A DNA stretch of 64,000 nt. It comes from G965198795 sp965198795 (lineage in GTDB: Bacteria; Pseudomonadota; Alphaproteobacteria; Rhodospirillales; Casp-alpha2). A model generated the notes under the pieces. It did not search any database. It worked only from the letters and a program-made list of their open reading frames with translations, and was not told the DNA's origin. The stretch lies in the NCBI GenBank assembly GCA_965198795.1, contig OZ240674.1, forward strand, positions 2,728,001 through 2,792,000. Direction: 5' to 3'. Shown piece by piece: positions 54,038 to 62,605 of this stretch. The translations under genes were made by a program, and so were the position numbers. Positions within the stretch are counted from its first letter, which is position 1. Each line of letters begins with the position of its first letter.

Positions 54038-54847
54038 ATGGCGGAGCACGAAACCCAGCCGGACGGGCGGAAGCGAGATGAGGCTGGCGAAAGGCGGCGG
54101 CGTATCGGCCTGCGTGTGTTGCCGGTCAACAAGATCATCCCCAATGTGCTGACCTTGGGCGCGTTGTCCGCGGGCCTCACGGGTATTCGTTTCGCCATGG
54201 ACGAGAAATGGGAGCCCGCCGCGTTCGCCATTCTGATCGCGGCGATCCTGGACATGCTGGACGGCCGGGTGGCGCGGCTGTTGAAGGGGGCAAGCAAGTT
54301 CGGCGCGGAACTCGACTCGCTCTCCGACATCGTTTGCTTCGGCGTTGCGCCCGCGCTAATCGTTTACATGTGGGGCCTGGAAGAGATTGGCCGGTTCGGC
54401 TGGATTTTCACCATTTTCTTCCCGCTTTGCTGTGCGCTTCGTCTGGCGCGGTTCAACACGGCGTTGGAGGACGAGAGCAAACCCGTTTGGGCCGGGCGGT
54501 TCTTCACCGGGGTCCCGGCGCCGGCGGGGGCGGGGCTCTGCCTGTTGCCGATGATCTTGTCCTTCACCCTGCCGGAAGAATTCACGCCGTATCTTCGGCA
54601 CCCGGCGACGGCGGCTTTTGCGCTCATCGTCGCGGGCAGCCTGTTCGTCTCCACCATGCCGACCTATTCGTTCAAGAACATGAAACTCGCCAAGACCTGG
54701 CTTCTGCCGATCATGTTGCTTGTCGTTGTGTTGGTGGGGTTGATCGTTACGGACGTTTGGTTGGCCCTGTCCACGATACTGGTGCTTTATATCGTCGGCT
54801 TTCCGTTCTCAATCCGAAGCTATCTTTGGCACAAAAAGCGGTCTTAA
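54038..54847 (+). CDS. pssA: CDP-diacylglycerol–serine O-phosphatidyltransferase
   Basis: PssA joins CDP-diacylglycerol and serine to give phosphatidylserine, substrate of Psd. The 269-residue protein has a basic N terminus, about seven membrane helices and the CDP-alcohol phosphotransferase motif DMLDGRVARLLKGAS then GAELDSLSD (about 70–95). The psd–pssA order is a shared operon in alphaproteobacteria. Confidence 0.94.
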   Translation: MAEHETQPDGRKRDEAGERRRRIGLRVLPVNKIIPNVLTLGALSAGLTGIRFAMDEKWEPAAFAILIAAILDMLDGRVARLLKGASKFGAELDSLSDIVCFGVAPALIVYMWGLEEIGRFGWIFTIFFPLCCALRLARFNTALEDESKPVWAGRFFTGVPAPAGAGLCLLPMILSFTLPEEFTPYLRHPATAAFALIVAGSLFVSTMPTYSFKNMKLAKTWLLPIMLLVVVLVGLIVTDVWLALSTILVLYIVGFPFSIRSYLWHKKRS

Positions 54848-54856
54848 AGACCGCTT
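54836..54856 (+). terminator. Terminator at the end of pssA
   Basis: AAGCGGTCTT and AAGACCGCTT form a 10-bp stem over a single A (in practice 8 bp with a 5-nt loop), followed by CAGAGAATTTGTTT. The pssA stop codon (TAA, 54845–54847) is in the loop of the hairpin. The T-run is imperfect. Confidence 0.55.
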
Positions 54857-54913
54857 CAGAGAATTTGTTTCCCAAATTGGAATTCACTTATGGGTTTCCA
54901 AGAGGTTTGATCC

Positions 54914-55063
54914 GTCATTCCCGCAAAGGGGGGAATCCAGACCACCCCTTGCCGCGTATGAGCGGTTGTCACGCATGACCGGTTGTCACGCATGACCGGC
55001 CATCACTCTTGATAAGCCGGAACGCGGGCCGCCCAGCTGGACTCCCGCCTGTGTGGAAATGAC
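54914..55063. repeat. REP-like element, copy 3, with internal 17-bp tandem repeat
   Basis: The ends are GTCATTCCCGC (54914–54924) and GGAAATGAC (about 55055–55063), with C/G-rich inner arms. Inside is a tandem duplication of CGGTTGTCACGCATGAC (54963–54979 and 54980–54996). It fills most of the gap between pssA and the MttB fragment (54848–55125). Confidence 0.6.
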
Positions 55064-55125
55064 GGAGTAAGGGCGCGGGGTCGTTGGCTGCCGCTTTCTT
55101 GAACCATCACATCCATAAGTGATCT

Positions 55126-55725
55126 TCACGCCGCGCGGCCATGAATTTCCCGTTTGCGCCGCGCGGCGTAGTCCTGGAGTTCCTCCCGGACGGCTTCATC
55201 CATCGGCGGGGCTTCGAAGTCCCGCAACAGTTTCTTGTAAATCCCGTTCGCGCGCCGGGTGGCCTCGATTGAGCCGTTTTCCTCCCAGGTTTCGTAATTG
55301 GCCCAATCGCTCAGGATCGGCGAATAGAAAGCGGTCTCGTAGCGTTCCATGGTGTGGGACGAGCCGAAGAAATGACCGCCTTGTCCAACTTCCGCGATGG
55401 CGCCGTGGGCGAGGGAGGCGTCGGACGTGTCGACCGGCTCCATCATCTCGGCGACGCCTTGCAGCAGTTCCGCGTCCAGGATCACCTTTTCAAAGGACGC
55501 GCAGAGCCCGCCCTCCAACCAGCCGGCGGCGTGCTTCACAAGGTTCACGCCCCCCATGATCGCGCCCCACAGAGAGAACATGCTCTCGTAGGCGGCTTGC
55601 GGATCACAGGTATTGGCGGCGTTCGCGTTGGATGAGCGGTAGGGCAGATCATAGCGCCGCGCCATCTGCCCGCCTATCATGGCGGTCCGGACGTACTCCG
55701 GGGTGCCGAACGCCGGCGCGCCCGA
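55126..55725 (-). pseudogene. C-terminal fragment of a trimethylamine methyltransferase (MttB) family protein
   Basis: The 184-residue open frame (55126–55680) plus about 15 upstream codons (through SGAPAFGTPEY) matches the end of MttB-superfamily proteins: MIGGQMARRYDLPYRSSN, NLVKHAAGWLEGGLCASFEKV and the GGHFFGSSHTMERYETAFYSP block. MttB proteins are near 500 residues, so about the first 300 are gone. The non-pyrrolysine type demethylates glycine betaine or similar compounds to a corrinoid protein. The sequence upstream is unrelated and there is no methyl-transfer partner nearby. Confidence 0.85.
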
Positions 55726-55897
55726 CGCGCCTGCTGAAGCACCGGGCCCCGGAGAGGCTCTCGTCCACTTCCGCGACGCCTCGCGGGCCGGAGTCCGTTC
55801 CCCTGAACCATCATTAAACCGCCATGAAAGGCGTCTTTTCCCGAATGCTAATGGAACTGGCCGATCAAAGCGCCGAAACGGACACGCTAATGAACGC

Positions 55898-55929
55898 GGT
55901 TTACGCCGCCGCGTGCGGCGGCGTAAACC
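55898..55929. repeat. 32-bp near-perfect palindrome
   Basis: GGTTTACGCCGCCGC and GCGGCGGCGTAAACC are exact inverted repeats of 15 bp around GT. It lies in the 479-bp gap between the MttB fragment and the aldolase gene, inside an unconvincing frame (55824–56057, plus). There is no T-run, so it is probably a REP-like or cruciform sequence rather than an intrinsic terminator. The rest of the gap, apart from the operator at 56137, shows nothing else. Confidence 0.6.
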
Positions 55930-56136
55930 CAGCCGTCAGCAAGGCCGCCGAACCGGCGGCGAAACAATGCGCGATCACGCGGGTTTTCTTCCCGGAAACA
56001 CACGAGCGCTTTGCATATTTTGCGCATTTGTTTTCACTTCACGCCATGGCCGTATGACCAAATAGCCGTATGACCAAAACCAGTCGATCGGCTGGGCATG
56101 TCCCTTTTTTTGGCGTCTCTCTCGCTCTCCGCCGAT

Positions 56137-56150
56137 GATTGTGTACAATC
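56137..56150 (+). promoter_or_regulatory. GntR-type operator candidate upstream of the aldolase gene
   Basis: GATTGTGTACAATC is an inverted repeat (GATTGT/ACAATC) of the form TTGTnnACAA typical of FadR-type GntR regulators. It lies 55 bp before the aldolase start. No GntR gene of the FadR type is seen in the window (the MocR gene is a different subfamily). Confidence 0.45.
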
Positions 56151-56204
56151 TTCCGTGTGGTATGCCGCCAAAACGCAGGCGGCTCGAACTTGAGGAGGAT
56201 TGAA

Positions 56205-56996
56205 ATGTCAAATGTCGCCCAGTTGAAGCCCCGGGACTTTTGTCCGCGCCCATCATTAAAAGGTCACGTGTCCGAGGAAGAATGGCGGCTGAGGGTCGAA
56301 TTGGCCGCAGTTTACCGCTTGCTCTATAAGTGGGGATGGGATGATGGCGTTTTTACCCACAATTCCGTGTGCTTGCCGGGTGATGAACATCATTTTTTGA
56401 TCAACCCATACGGTCATATGTTTGACGAGATTTGCGCGTCCAATCTAGTCAAGATCGACCTGGAGGGAAACATTCTGGACGGGAGCCCTCATGGCGTCAT
56501 CGACGCTGGCTTTGTCATCCATTCCGCCGTCCATATGGCGGGGACGGAGAATATGTGCGTCATGCACACGCATACGCTCGCCGGTATGGCGGTCGCCGCG
56601 CAAAAAGACGGACTTCTGCCGCTTAACCAAAAGTCCTTTCAGTTTTATGGCCGTTTGAGTTACCACGACTATGAAGGCATCGCGGACGACCTTGATGAGC
56701 GCGAGCGCCTCGTGCGGGACTTGGGTTCAAACCGGGCGATGATCCTTCGGAATCATGGTCTGCTGACGACAGGCCGGACCGTGGCGGAAGCGCTTCATAT
56801 GCATCGCTATTTGAACCGGGCCTGTGAACTCCAATTGGCGGCGCGGTCGGGCGGCGCGGAACTCGTCATTCCACCGAAGGATGTTTGCGAACACGCCGCA
56901 AAACAATTCGAGGGCGACGGCGAGCCCAAGGGCGGATCGACGTTCGCGGCGCTCATGCGTATGCTCGACCGCGAAGACCCCGGTTACCGGGAGTAG
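56205..56996 (+). CDS. Class II aldolase/adducin family protein
   Basis: The start at 56205 follows GAGGAGG and gives 263 residues; the longer frame from 56139 has no support. Zinc ligands are visible: HTHT (His121, His123) and the LRNHGLLTTG block (His184), as in fuculose-phosphate aldolases and related decarboxylases. The substrate is not evident. It is the first gene of an accessory stretch with a ketopantoate reductase-like and a gamma-glutamyltransferase gene on the same strand. Confidence 0.87.
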   Translation: MSNVAQLKPRDFCPRPSLKGHVSEEEWRLRVELAAVYRLLYKWGWDDGVFTHNSVCLPGDEHHFLINPYGHMFDEICASNLVKIDLEGNILDGSPHGVIDAGFVIHSAVHMAGTENMCVMHTHTLAGMAVAAQKDGLLPLNQKSFQFYGRLSYHDYEGIADDLDERERLVRDLGSNRAMILRNHGLLTTGRTVAEALHMHRYLNRACELQLAARSGGAELVIPPKDVCEHAAKQFEGDGEPKGGSTFAALMRMLDREDPGYRE

Positions 56997-57241
56997 TAGG
57001 CCCCCGCGACGGGCCGCCGACAAATCGTCGAGCAACCCCAAAACGCCAAATGTGTGGACTTAATATCACCGATCAATAGTATGCGCCCGCTTGGGTGGCG
57101 GCGTTTTCTTCGAGGCGGGCTGGCCGCCTTTCATCATGCGGCGGTCATACGCCGCTTCCCTTGTGCGTCCGACGACCCATCCTGATCGGCCCGCGGTGTT
57201 AACGAACGCATGGATGGGCGGGGCGAAAGGGAAGGACTTGC

Positions 57242-58312
57242 ATGTCTAAAAAGTACGATATCTTGATATTCGGCGCGTCCTACGGCTCGCTGCTGGGCGC
57301 CAAGTTCGCGCTCGCCGGTCACGATGTGAAACTGTTATGCCGGCGCACCGACGAGATCAACGCCAACGGCTGTGTTGTCCGCATTCCGGTCCGGGGCCGT
57401 GACGGTCTGGTCGAAATTCGCACCAAGGATCACGCGCCCGGGGTGGTGACGGCGGCGGGCCCCGGTGAGATCGATGTCGATGACTACGACCTGGTCTGCC
57501 TCGCCATGCAAGAGCCCCAATACAAGTCGCCGGGCGTTCGCGACCTTCTGCGAAAGACCGCAGAAGCCGGCAAGCCTTGCATGTCCATTATGAACATGCC
57601 GCCGTTGCCGTTCCTGAAGCGCCTGCCGGGTATCGACGCGGACGCGCTGCGTCCGTGTTTCACCGACGCGACCGTCTGGGATGCTTTCGACTCCGCCAAC
57701 GTCACCTTGGCGAGTCCAGACGCTCAAGCCTTCCGCCCGCCCGGGGAACCGCTTAACACGCTGCGCGTCAGCCTGCCGACCAACTTCAAGGTCGCCGCTT
57801 TCGAGCGCGAAGAGGACATGCGAATACTCCGTGATCTGGAAGCGGGCGTCGACGCCGTTCGCTTCGACGTTGACGGCGACATGGTTGAGTTGCCGGTGAA
57901 ACTGCGGGTTCACGATGGCATCCACGTTCCACTCGCCAAATGGCCCATGCTGTTGACCGGCAACTATCGCTGTGTCACGCCGGGCGGCGCGCGCGCCATC
58001 AAAGAAGCCGTTCACGCCGACATCGCGGCGTCCGCCGCCATGTACGAATGGGTCGGCGAGGTCTGTCGGAAACTAGGCGCCGGGGCGGACGATTTGGTGC
58101 CGTTCGACAAATACGCCAAGGCGTCCGAGGGGCTGGCTAAGCCGTCCTCGGCCGCCCGCGCGCTCTGCGCCGGCGCGCTGGACATCGAGCGTGTCGATCT
58201 TCTGGTCAAGACCATCGGCGACGCCTTCGGCATGTCCAACCCGGCCTTGGACGAAATCGTTGAACTGGTGAACGCCCGTTTGGAAAGCAACCGCACGCAA
58301 ATGGCGGAATAA
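57242..58312 (+). CDS. Ketopantoate reductase-like (PanE/ApbA family) protein
   Basis: The 356-residue protein has an N-terminal NAD(P) motif (ILIFGASYGSLLGAKFALAG, GxSxGxxxG form) and a C-terminal helical domain rich in conserved acidic residues. It is a member of the 2-dehydropantoate 2-reductase N-terminal family, but the loop sequence differs from classical PanE (GxGxxG), so another 2-oxo acid or opine-like substrate is possible. Ribosome-binding site GGGAAGG. It lies 245 bp after the aldolase. Confidence 0.78.
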   Translation: MSKKYDILIFGASYGSLLGAKFALAGHDVKLLCRRTDEINANGCVVRIPVRGRDGLVEIRTKDHAPGVVTAAGPGEIDVDDYDLVCLAMQEPQYKSPGVRDLLRKTAEAGKPCMSIMNMPPLPFLKRLPGIDADALRPCFTDATVWDAFDSANVTLASPDAQAFRPPGEPLNTLRVSLPTNFKVAAFEREEDMRILRDLEAGVDAVRFDVDGDMVELPVKLRVHDGIHVPLAKWPMLLTGNYRCVTPGGARAIKEAVHADIAASAAMYEWVGEVCRKLGAGADDLVPFDKYAKASEGLAKPSSAARALCAGALDIERVDLLVKTIGDAFGMSNPALDEIVELVNARLESNRTQMAE

Positions 58313-58543
58313 ATTCTTTCCAATGCATATTTTCAGGGATAAAGCCCGGCGTGATTTTCGCTCTGTGCGCGTTCAGACACATGCGGGACGCTTTGCCGAA
58401 AGGATTGACCCCAATGGCCTAATGTTCTTAACAAACTTCTCCGGGGTCAGGCCGGAGCCACAAACCGCCTGAACCATTACAGCTACGGATTTTCTCTTAG
58501 TGCGGAACCGTTTACAGTTTTCCTCTAACATGGGATATGAATA

Positions 58544-60160
58544 ATGACGAATGGCATGGTTTGCGCGCCGCAGCCGGAAGCGGTTGAGGCGGGTGTTGAC
58601 GTTTTGCGGCGTGGGGGTAATGCGATTGACGCGGCTATCGCGACGGCGCTGACTCAAACGGTGGTTGATCCGTTCATGTGCGGGATCGCCGGCTTCGGTG
58701 TTTTGCACTACATGGACCCGGCGACATCGACGCATCTTTGCCTCGATTTCCACGCCCGCGCGCCGAAAGCGGCGCGCCCCGATATGTGGCGGGACTTGCT
58801 GGAGGGGGAATGCGAGGACGGTTTCGGCTTTATTCTTAAGGGCCGCGTCAACGAGGTGGGTTATCAGGCTATCGCGACGCCCGAGAGCCTTGGCGCCTAC
58901 GACGAAGCGCTTCGGCGGTTTGGGACCATGCCGCTTGGCGACGTCATCGGCGCAGCGATCCAATACGCTGAAGACGGCTGGCGCGTCCGGCCCCATGTGC
59001 GTCATTTCTGGACGCAAAAAGAACCGGCTGGCCGCGTCGATCATTTGGAATATCTGCGCGGCTCCCCAGCGACGGCGAAAATCTACCTCAACGCCGACGG
59101 CGGTCTGAAAGAAATCGGGGACGTTATCCGGAACCCGGACATGGCGGCGACCTACCGGCGGCTTGGGGAACAGGGCGCGCGCGATTTTTATGAGGGTGGG
59201 ATCGCCGGGCGCATCGCCGCAGACATGGCGGCCAACGGCGGGTTGCTGACGCTGAAAGACCTGAGGGAATGCGGACCGGAAGAGAGCACGCCTCTGCGCG
59301 GAACATACAGGGGTTACGAAGTCGTGGGCCCGCCTCCCCCGGCCGGTGGCGTCATGGTGCTTCAGATGCTGAACATCCTGGAGAATTTTGATCTCGCCGC
59401 CATGGGACATAATTCGCCGGACTACATTCGCGTGGTTGCGGAGGCCATGAAGATTTCAACGGTCGACAAGGACCTTCTTGTGGGTGATCCCCGCTTCGTC
59501 GATGTGCCGGTCGAGAGAATTTTGGACAAGGCTTACGCCGCCGACTGCGCCGAACGCATCAAGTCCGGCGAGGTTTGCCATGTGCCGCGTCTTGGCCAGG
59601 GAGGCGGTCCGGAAAGCCGGGACACCACCCATATTTGCGTGGTCGATGGCGCGGGCCGCGCCGTGTCTCTGACCCATTCGCTGGGGATGCCGTCCGGCGT
59701 GACGACGGATGGTCTCGGCTTTATCTACAACGGGTGTATGAGCGTGTTCGACCCCCGGCCCGGCAACACCGGCTCGCTCGCGCCCGGCAAGGCGCGGTTT
59801 ACCTCGATGGCGCCCATGATGTTGTTCAAGGACGGCGAACTCGCCTATGTCATCGGCGCGCCGGGCGGCACGTATATCGCCATGGGCGTGCTGCAAGGGA
59901 TTTTGAACTACGTGGATTTTGCGATGAAGGCGTCGGACGCCGTCGCCGCGCCCCGGTTTTCGGCGACCAGCGACATCATCGAAATCGTCAATCGCATACC
60001 CCGCGGGGTCGAGAAGGAACTTAATGACAGGGGTTACGCGACGCGGCGTTATCCCATCGGTCATCATTTCGCCGGGGTTCACGCGATCCGCGTCAACCCC
60101 GGCGGCGCGCTCGACGGCGGAGCGGACCCGGGGCGCGATGGCGTTGCGATGGAAGCCTGA
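58544..60160 (+). CDS. Gamma-glutamyltransferase family protein
   Basis: The 538-residue protein opens with GMVCAPQPEAVEAGVDVLRRGGNAIDAAIA, the family signature, and has the self-cleavage/nucleophile motif at DTTHICVVD, with Thr361 equivalent to E. coli Thr391. GGTs transfer or hydrolyse the gamma-glutamyl group of glutathione and related compounds. No signal peptide is present, so it may be cytoplasmic or of the CapD/acylase-like group. It lies 231 bp after the PanE-like gene. Confidence 0.88.
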   Translation: MTNGMVCAPQPEAVEAGVDVLRRGGNAIDAAIATALTQTVVDPFMCGIAGFGVLHYMDPATSTHLCLDFHARAPKAARPDMWRDLLEGECEDGFGFILKGRVNEVGYQAIATPESLGAYDEALRRFGTMPLGDVIGAAIQYAEDGWRVRPHVRHFWTQKEPAGRVDHLEYLRGSPATAKIYLNADGGLKEIGDVIRNPDMAATYRRLGEQGARDFYEGGIAGRIAADMAANGGLLTLKDLRECGPEESTPLRGTYRGYEVVGPPPPAGGVMVLQMLNILENFDLAAMGHNSPDYIRVVAEAMKISTVDKDLLVGDPRFVDVPVERILDKAYAADCAERIKSGEVCHVPRLGQGGGPESRDTTHICVVDGAGRAVSLTHSLGMPSGVTTDGLGFIYNGCMSVFDPRPGNTGSLAPGKARFTSMAPMMLFKDGELAYVIGAPGGTYIAMGVLQGILNYVDFAMKASDAVAAPRFSATSDIIEIVNRIPRGVEKELNDRGYATRRYPIGHHFAGVHAIRVNPGGALDGGADPGRDGVAMEA

Positions 60161-60453
60161 GCGATCATGGCCGCTAAACCGTCAAACAACTCCTTTTGCG
60201 ATATCATCCTTGACCCGCGTCATTTCTGTCAGCCCTTCACGCCAGCCCGGTAGCCGGGCCGTTCCCTGGCCCCGGCGCCGGCCAGACGCTTAGGAGCGTC
60301 CCAGTCCACACTGACGCCCCCGGCCTTTGCGCGGCGCCCAGCGCCTTGCGGGGGGCCGGTTCGCTGGGCATTGGCCATGTGGCGGTCCCGGTCATAGGCA
60401 AGGTGACACGTTGACAAAGCGCCCGGAGATTATCCTCGGCGCAATTCTCCGGC

Positions 60454-61310
60454 GTGCGATCCAGACGCGCGCCGGGTCGCCGGGTCGAGGACGTCACGGA
60501 GGCCTTGCGGAGGACGCGGGCGCCGCCCGGCGCGGTTTCCAATCTTAATAATAAGATTGACGCAAAGATCGAAGAGCGCCGCCGCCAGCCGATTGAGGGT
60601 GGTCATCGGTATTCGCATCTGGACGGCATCGTCCTGAAGCGGACCTGGGCGGGTGAGGTCCGGGGCGGGTGAGGTCCGGGGCGGGCGAGGTCCGGAACGT
60701 GTCTTTGTTGGCGGCCAGCGCCGTCAACAAGGACGGCCGCCGCGAGATCCCCGGCATCTGCGGGGGCGCCAAGGAAGACACGCCGGGTTGGCCGGCGTTC
60801 CTTCGTCACTTGGCGGACCAGGTCTTTCAGGCGTCCGGTTGATCATCCCCGGCGCCGGCGGAGTGCTGGTGGAAAGCGTTGCGGATTATCTCTCCGACGC
60901 CCGCTGGCAGAGATGTATAGTTCCTTTTTACCGCAACGTATTCGGCCATGCGCCGTCGTCCAAGGCGCGGGAAGCGAGCCGCACGCCGCAGGCGGTCCAC
61001 GCCCAGGAGAACCGTTCAGCGGCTCAAGAGAAAGCGCAAGCGGTGGATCGCCGGTCTCCGGCGCCAGCGGATGACCAAGGCGGCCGGGCTGGCCGTTGAG
61101 AGAGCCGGCGAAACGCTGACGTTCCATGCGTTCCCCGGCGGCTGCTGGACCGGGATCAGGACCGGCAATTCTCTTGAGCGGATCATGAAGGAAATCCGAA
61201 GACGAACCAGGGCGGCGGGCGCTTTTTCCGATGGACGAAGCTGCCCGCAGCCGGGCCGGGGCGTACCGCAGGCAGTCAATGGAGCACATGGAAATACATG
61301 AACATGACAC
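60454..61310 (+). mobile_element. Degraded IS256-family transposase
   Basis: Fragments of one transposase are found in order but in different frames: RRVEDVTEAL and YSHLDGIVLKRTWAGEVR (60454–60664), then VSLLAASAVNKDGRREI and GAKEDTPGWPAFLRHLA (60700–60838, ending at a TGA), ESVADYLSDARWQRCIVPFY and IHAQE-like sequence (about 60870–61060), then TGNSLERIMKEIRRRTR (about 61150–61250), the C-terminal IS256 signature. At least three frameshifts and one stop are present. The first results from a 16-bp unit (GGGCGGGTGAGGTCCG) present three times (60647–60694) where one is expected. No clear end repeats were seen, so limits are approximate. The 290 bp upstream (60161–60453) show nothing recognisable. 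Confidence 0.8.
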
Positions 61311-61440
61311 CGCTCTACGCGGTAAACGCATCAACAGCCGGAGACGCCGCCTCAAGAAATGTGCAAAAGATTTTCGATACTGCAGATTTTCGATACTGCC
61401 AAGAAAAGTGACGTCTCGCGTGGATTACGGACTCGCGAAA

Positions 61441-61689
61441 ATGGACCCGCGTCTATTCACACGGGCCTGCGTTGTGGAAGAGATCACCCGGTTAATGGGA
61501 TTGCCCAATGACTCCAGGGTCGCGGCGAAGTCAATTTTCAACGACGAGGGCCGACGCATTGAGCTGACGGAAGCGGATCAGTGGTTGTTGCGTTTGCTCT
61601 GTGATCCGGCGATTAAGATCGGGCCGCCGCGCGCGGAAGCGAACAAGATCGCGGCGCACGTGCTGCGCAGGCCGCGTCCCGGAGGTTGA
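61441..61689 (+). pseudogene. C-terminal fragment resembling a DUF2927 protein
   Basis: The 82-codon frame encodes CVVEEITRLMGLPNDS, SIFNDEG and LTEADQWLLRLLCDP, in the order seen at the C terminus of DUF2927 proteins, which are exported or lipoprotein-like in alphaproteobacteria. The N-terminal half and signal are missing; upstream is the IS256 remnant, so the gene was probably cut. No ribosome-binding site precedes the ATG. The DUF2927 assignment is from memory of the motif and should be tested. Confidence 0.5.
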
Positions 61690-61694
61690 ATGCG

Positions 61695-61781
61695 TTACAC
61701 GCCAATATCCAGCAGGCCGATCATGATGACGGCCAGAAGACCGAGAGGGACGAAGAGCGCGAAAGCTTTCATGAACACCAT
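61695..61781 (-). CDS. Possible 28-residue membrane peptide
   Basis: The short frame MVFMKAFALFVPLGLLAVIMIGLLDIGV has one membrane helix and follows an AGAAGAG site at a good distance. A longer frame from 61877 has no such site. It lies 92 bp after the FAH gene stop on the same strand. It may be real or chance. Confidence 0.3.
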   Translation of the reverse strand: MVFMKAFALFVPLGLLAVIMIGLLDIGV

Positions 61782-61873
61782 GTTTATCTCTTCTTTTCTC
61801 AATTGTGATGAGGAGAAGACTGCCCGCGCCTTTCGGCGACAAAAGGGCCGAACCGTGACCATTTCAGGGCAAA

Positions 61874-62560
61874 TCACACAACGGCGACAGAGAGCGTGTC
61901 GACGCCGTCGACACCGCCCGCGAGAACGTCGCCCCTGGAAACCGGACCGATGCCGGCCGGCGTGCCGGTAAAGATCAAATCGCCGGGCGCCAGAGTGAAC
62001 AGGCCCGACAGATGCTCAATGGTCTCTGGAATATTCCAGATCAGTTGATCGAGATCGCCGTCCTGACGGGTTTCCCCATTCACATCCAGCCAGATGCGGC
62101 CCGCCGCCGGATGACCGATGTCGGATGCGGGGTGTACGGCGGAGCAGGGGGCTGAAAGCTCGAAGGCTTTACCCACTTCCCAGGGGCGCCCGGCTTTTTT
62201 GGCGGCGCCCTGTAAATCCCGCCGGGTCATATCGAGCCCGACGGCGTAGCCGTGGATGTGACCCAGGGCGTCGGCCTGGGCGATGCCGGCCCCGCCCTTG
62301 CCCAGCGCGACGACCAACTCGATTTCGAAATGCACGTCCGAAGATCGCACAGGATAGGGAAAGTCGCCGCCGCCAGGGAGCAAGTTGTCTGGTGACTTTT
62401 GAAAGAAGAACGGGGGTTCCCTGTCCGGGTCGTGTCCCATCTCGCGGGCATGGGCGGCATAGTTCCGCCCGACGCAATATATCCGGCGCACGGGATAAAG
62501 GTCGTCCGTTCCGGCGACGGGCAATACGGGACGGGGCGGTTCCGGGATCACGAAAGCCAA
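61874..62560 (-). CDS. Fumarylacetoacetate hydrolase family protein
   Basis: The 228-residue protein has the FAH fold: IYCVGRNYAAHAREMG, the metal ligands HFEIELVVAL (Glu79, Glu81) and Asp110 in GLDMTRRD, and the GDLIFTGTPAGIGPV block. Members include fumarylpyruvate hydrolases and oxaloacetate decarboxylases; the FFFQKSPDNLL segment favours the fumarylpyruvate or acylpyruvase group. It starts 45 bp after the JmjC gene, so the two are likely in one transcript. Confidence 0.87.
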   Translation of the reverse strand: MAFVIPEPPRPVLPVAGTDDLYPVRRIYCVGRNYAAHAREMGHDPDREPPFFFQKSPDNLLPGGGDFPYPVRSSDVHFEIELVVALGKGGAGIAQADALGHIHGYAVGLDMTRRDLQGAAKKAGRPWEVGKAFELSAPCSAVHPASDIGHPAAGRIWLDVNGETRQDGDLDQLIWNIPETIEHLSGLFTLAPGDLIFTGTPAGIGPVSRGDVLAGGVDGVDTLSVAVV

Positions 62561-62605
62561 GGGGCTCTCCTTTTTCGGCGCGTGACGGCGGCAAGCATGT
62601 TGCTA

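Noticed and set aside
55824..56057. 77-residue plus-strand frame as a small gene
   Set aside because: No ribosome-binding site, and a third of it is the palindrome at 55898–55929.
58373..59410. 345-residue minus-strand frame over the GGT gene
   Set aside because: Antisense shadow; the plus-strand GGT has family motifs throughout.
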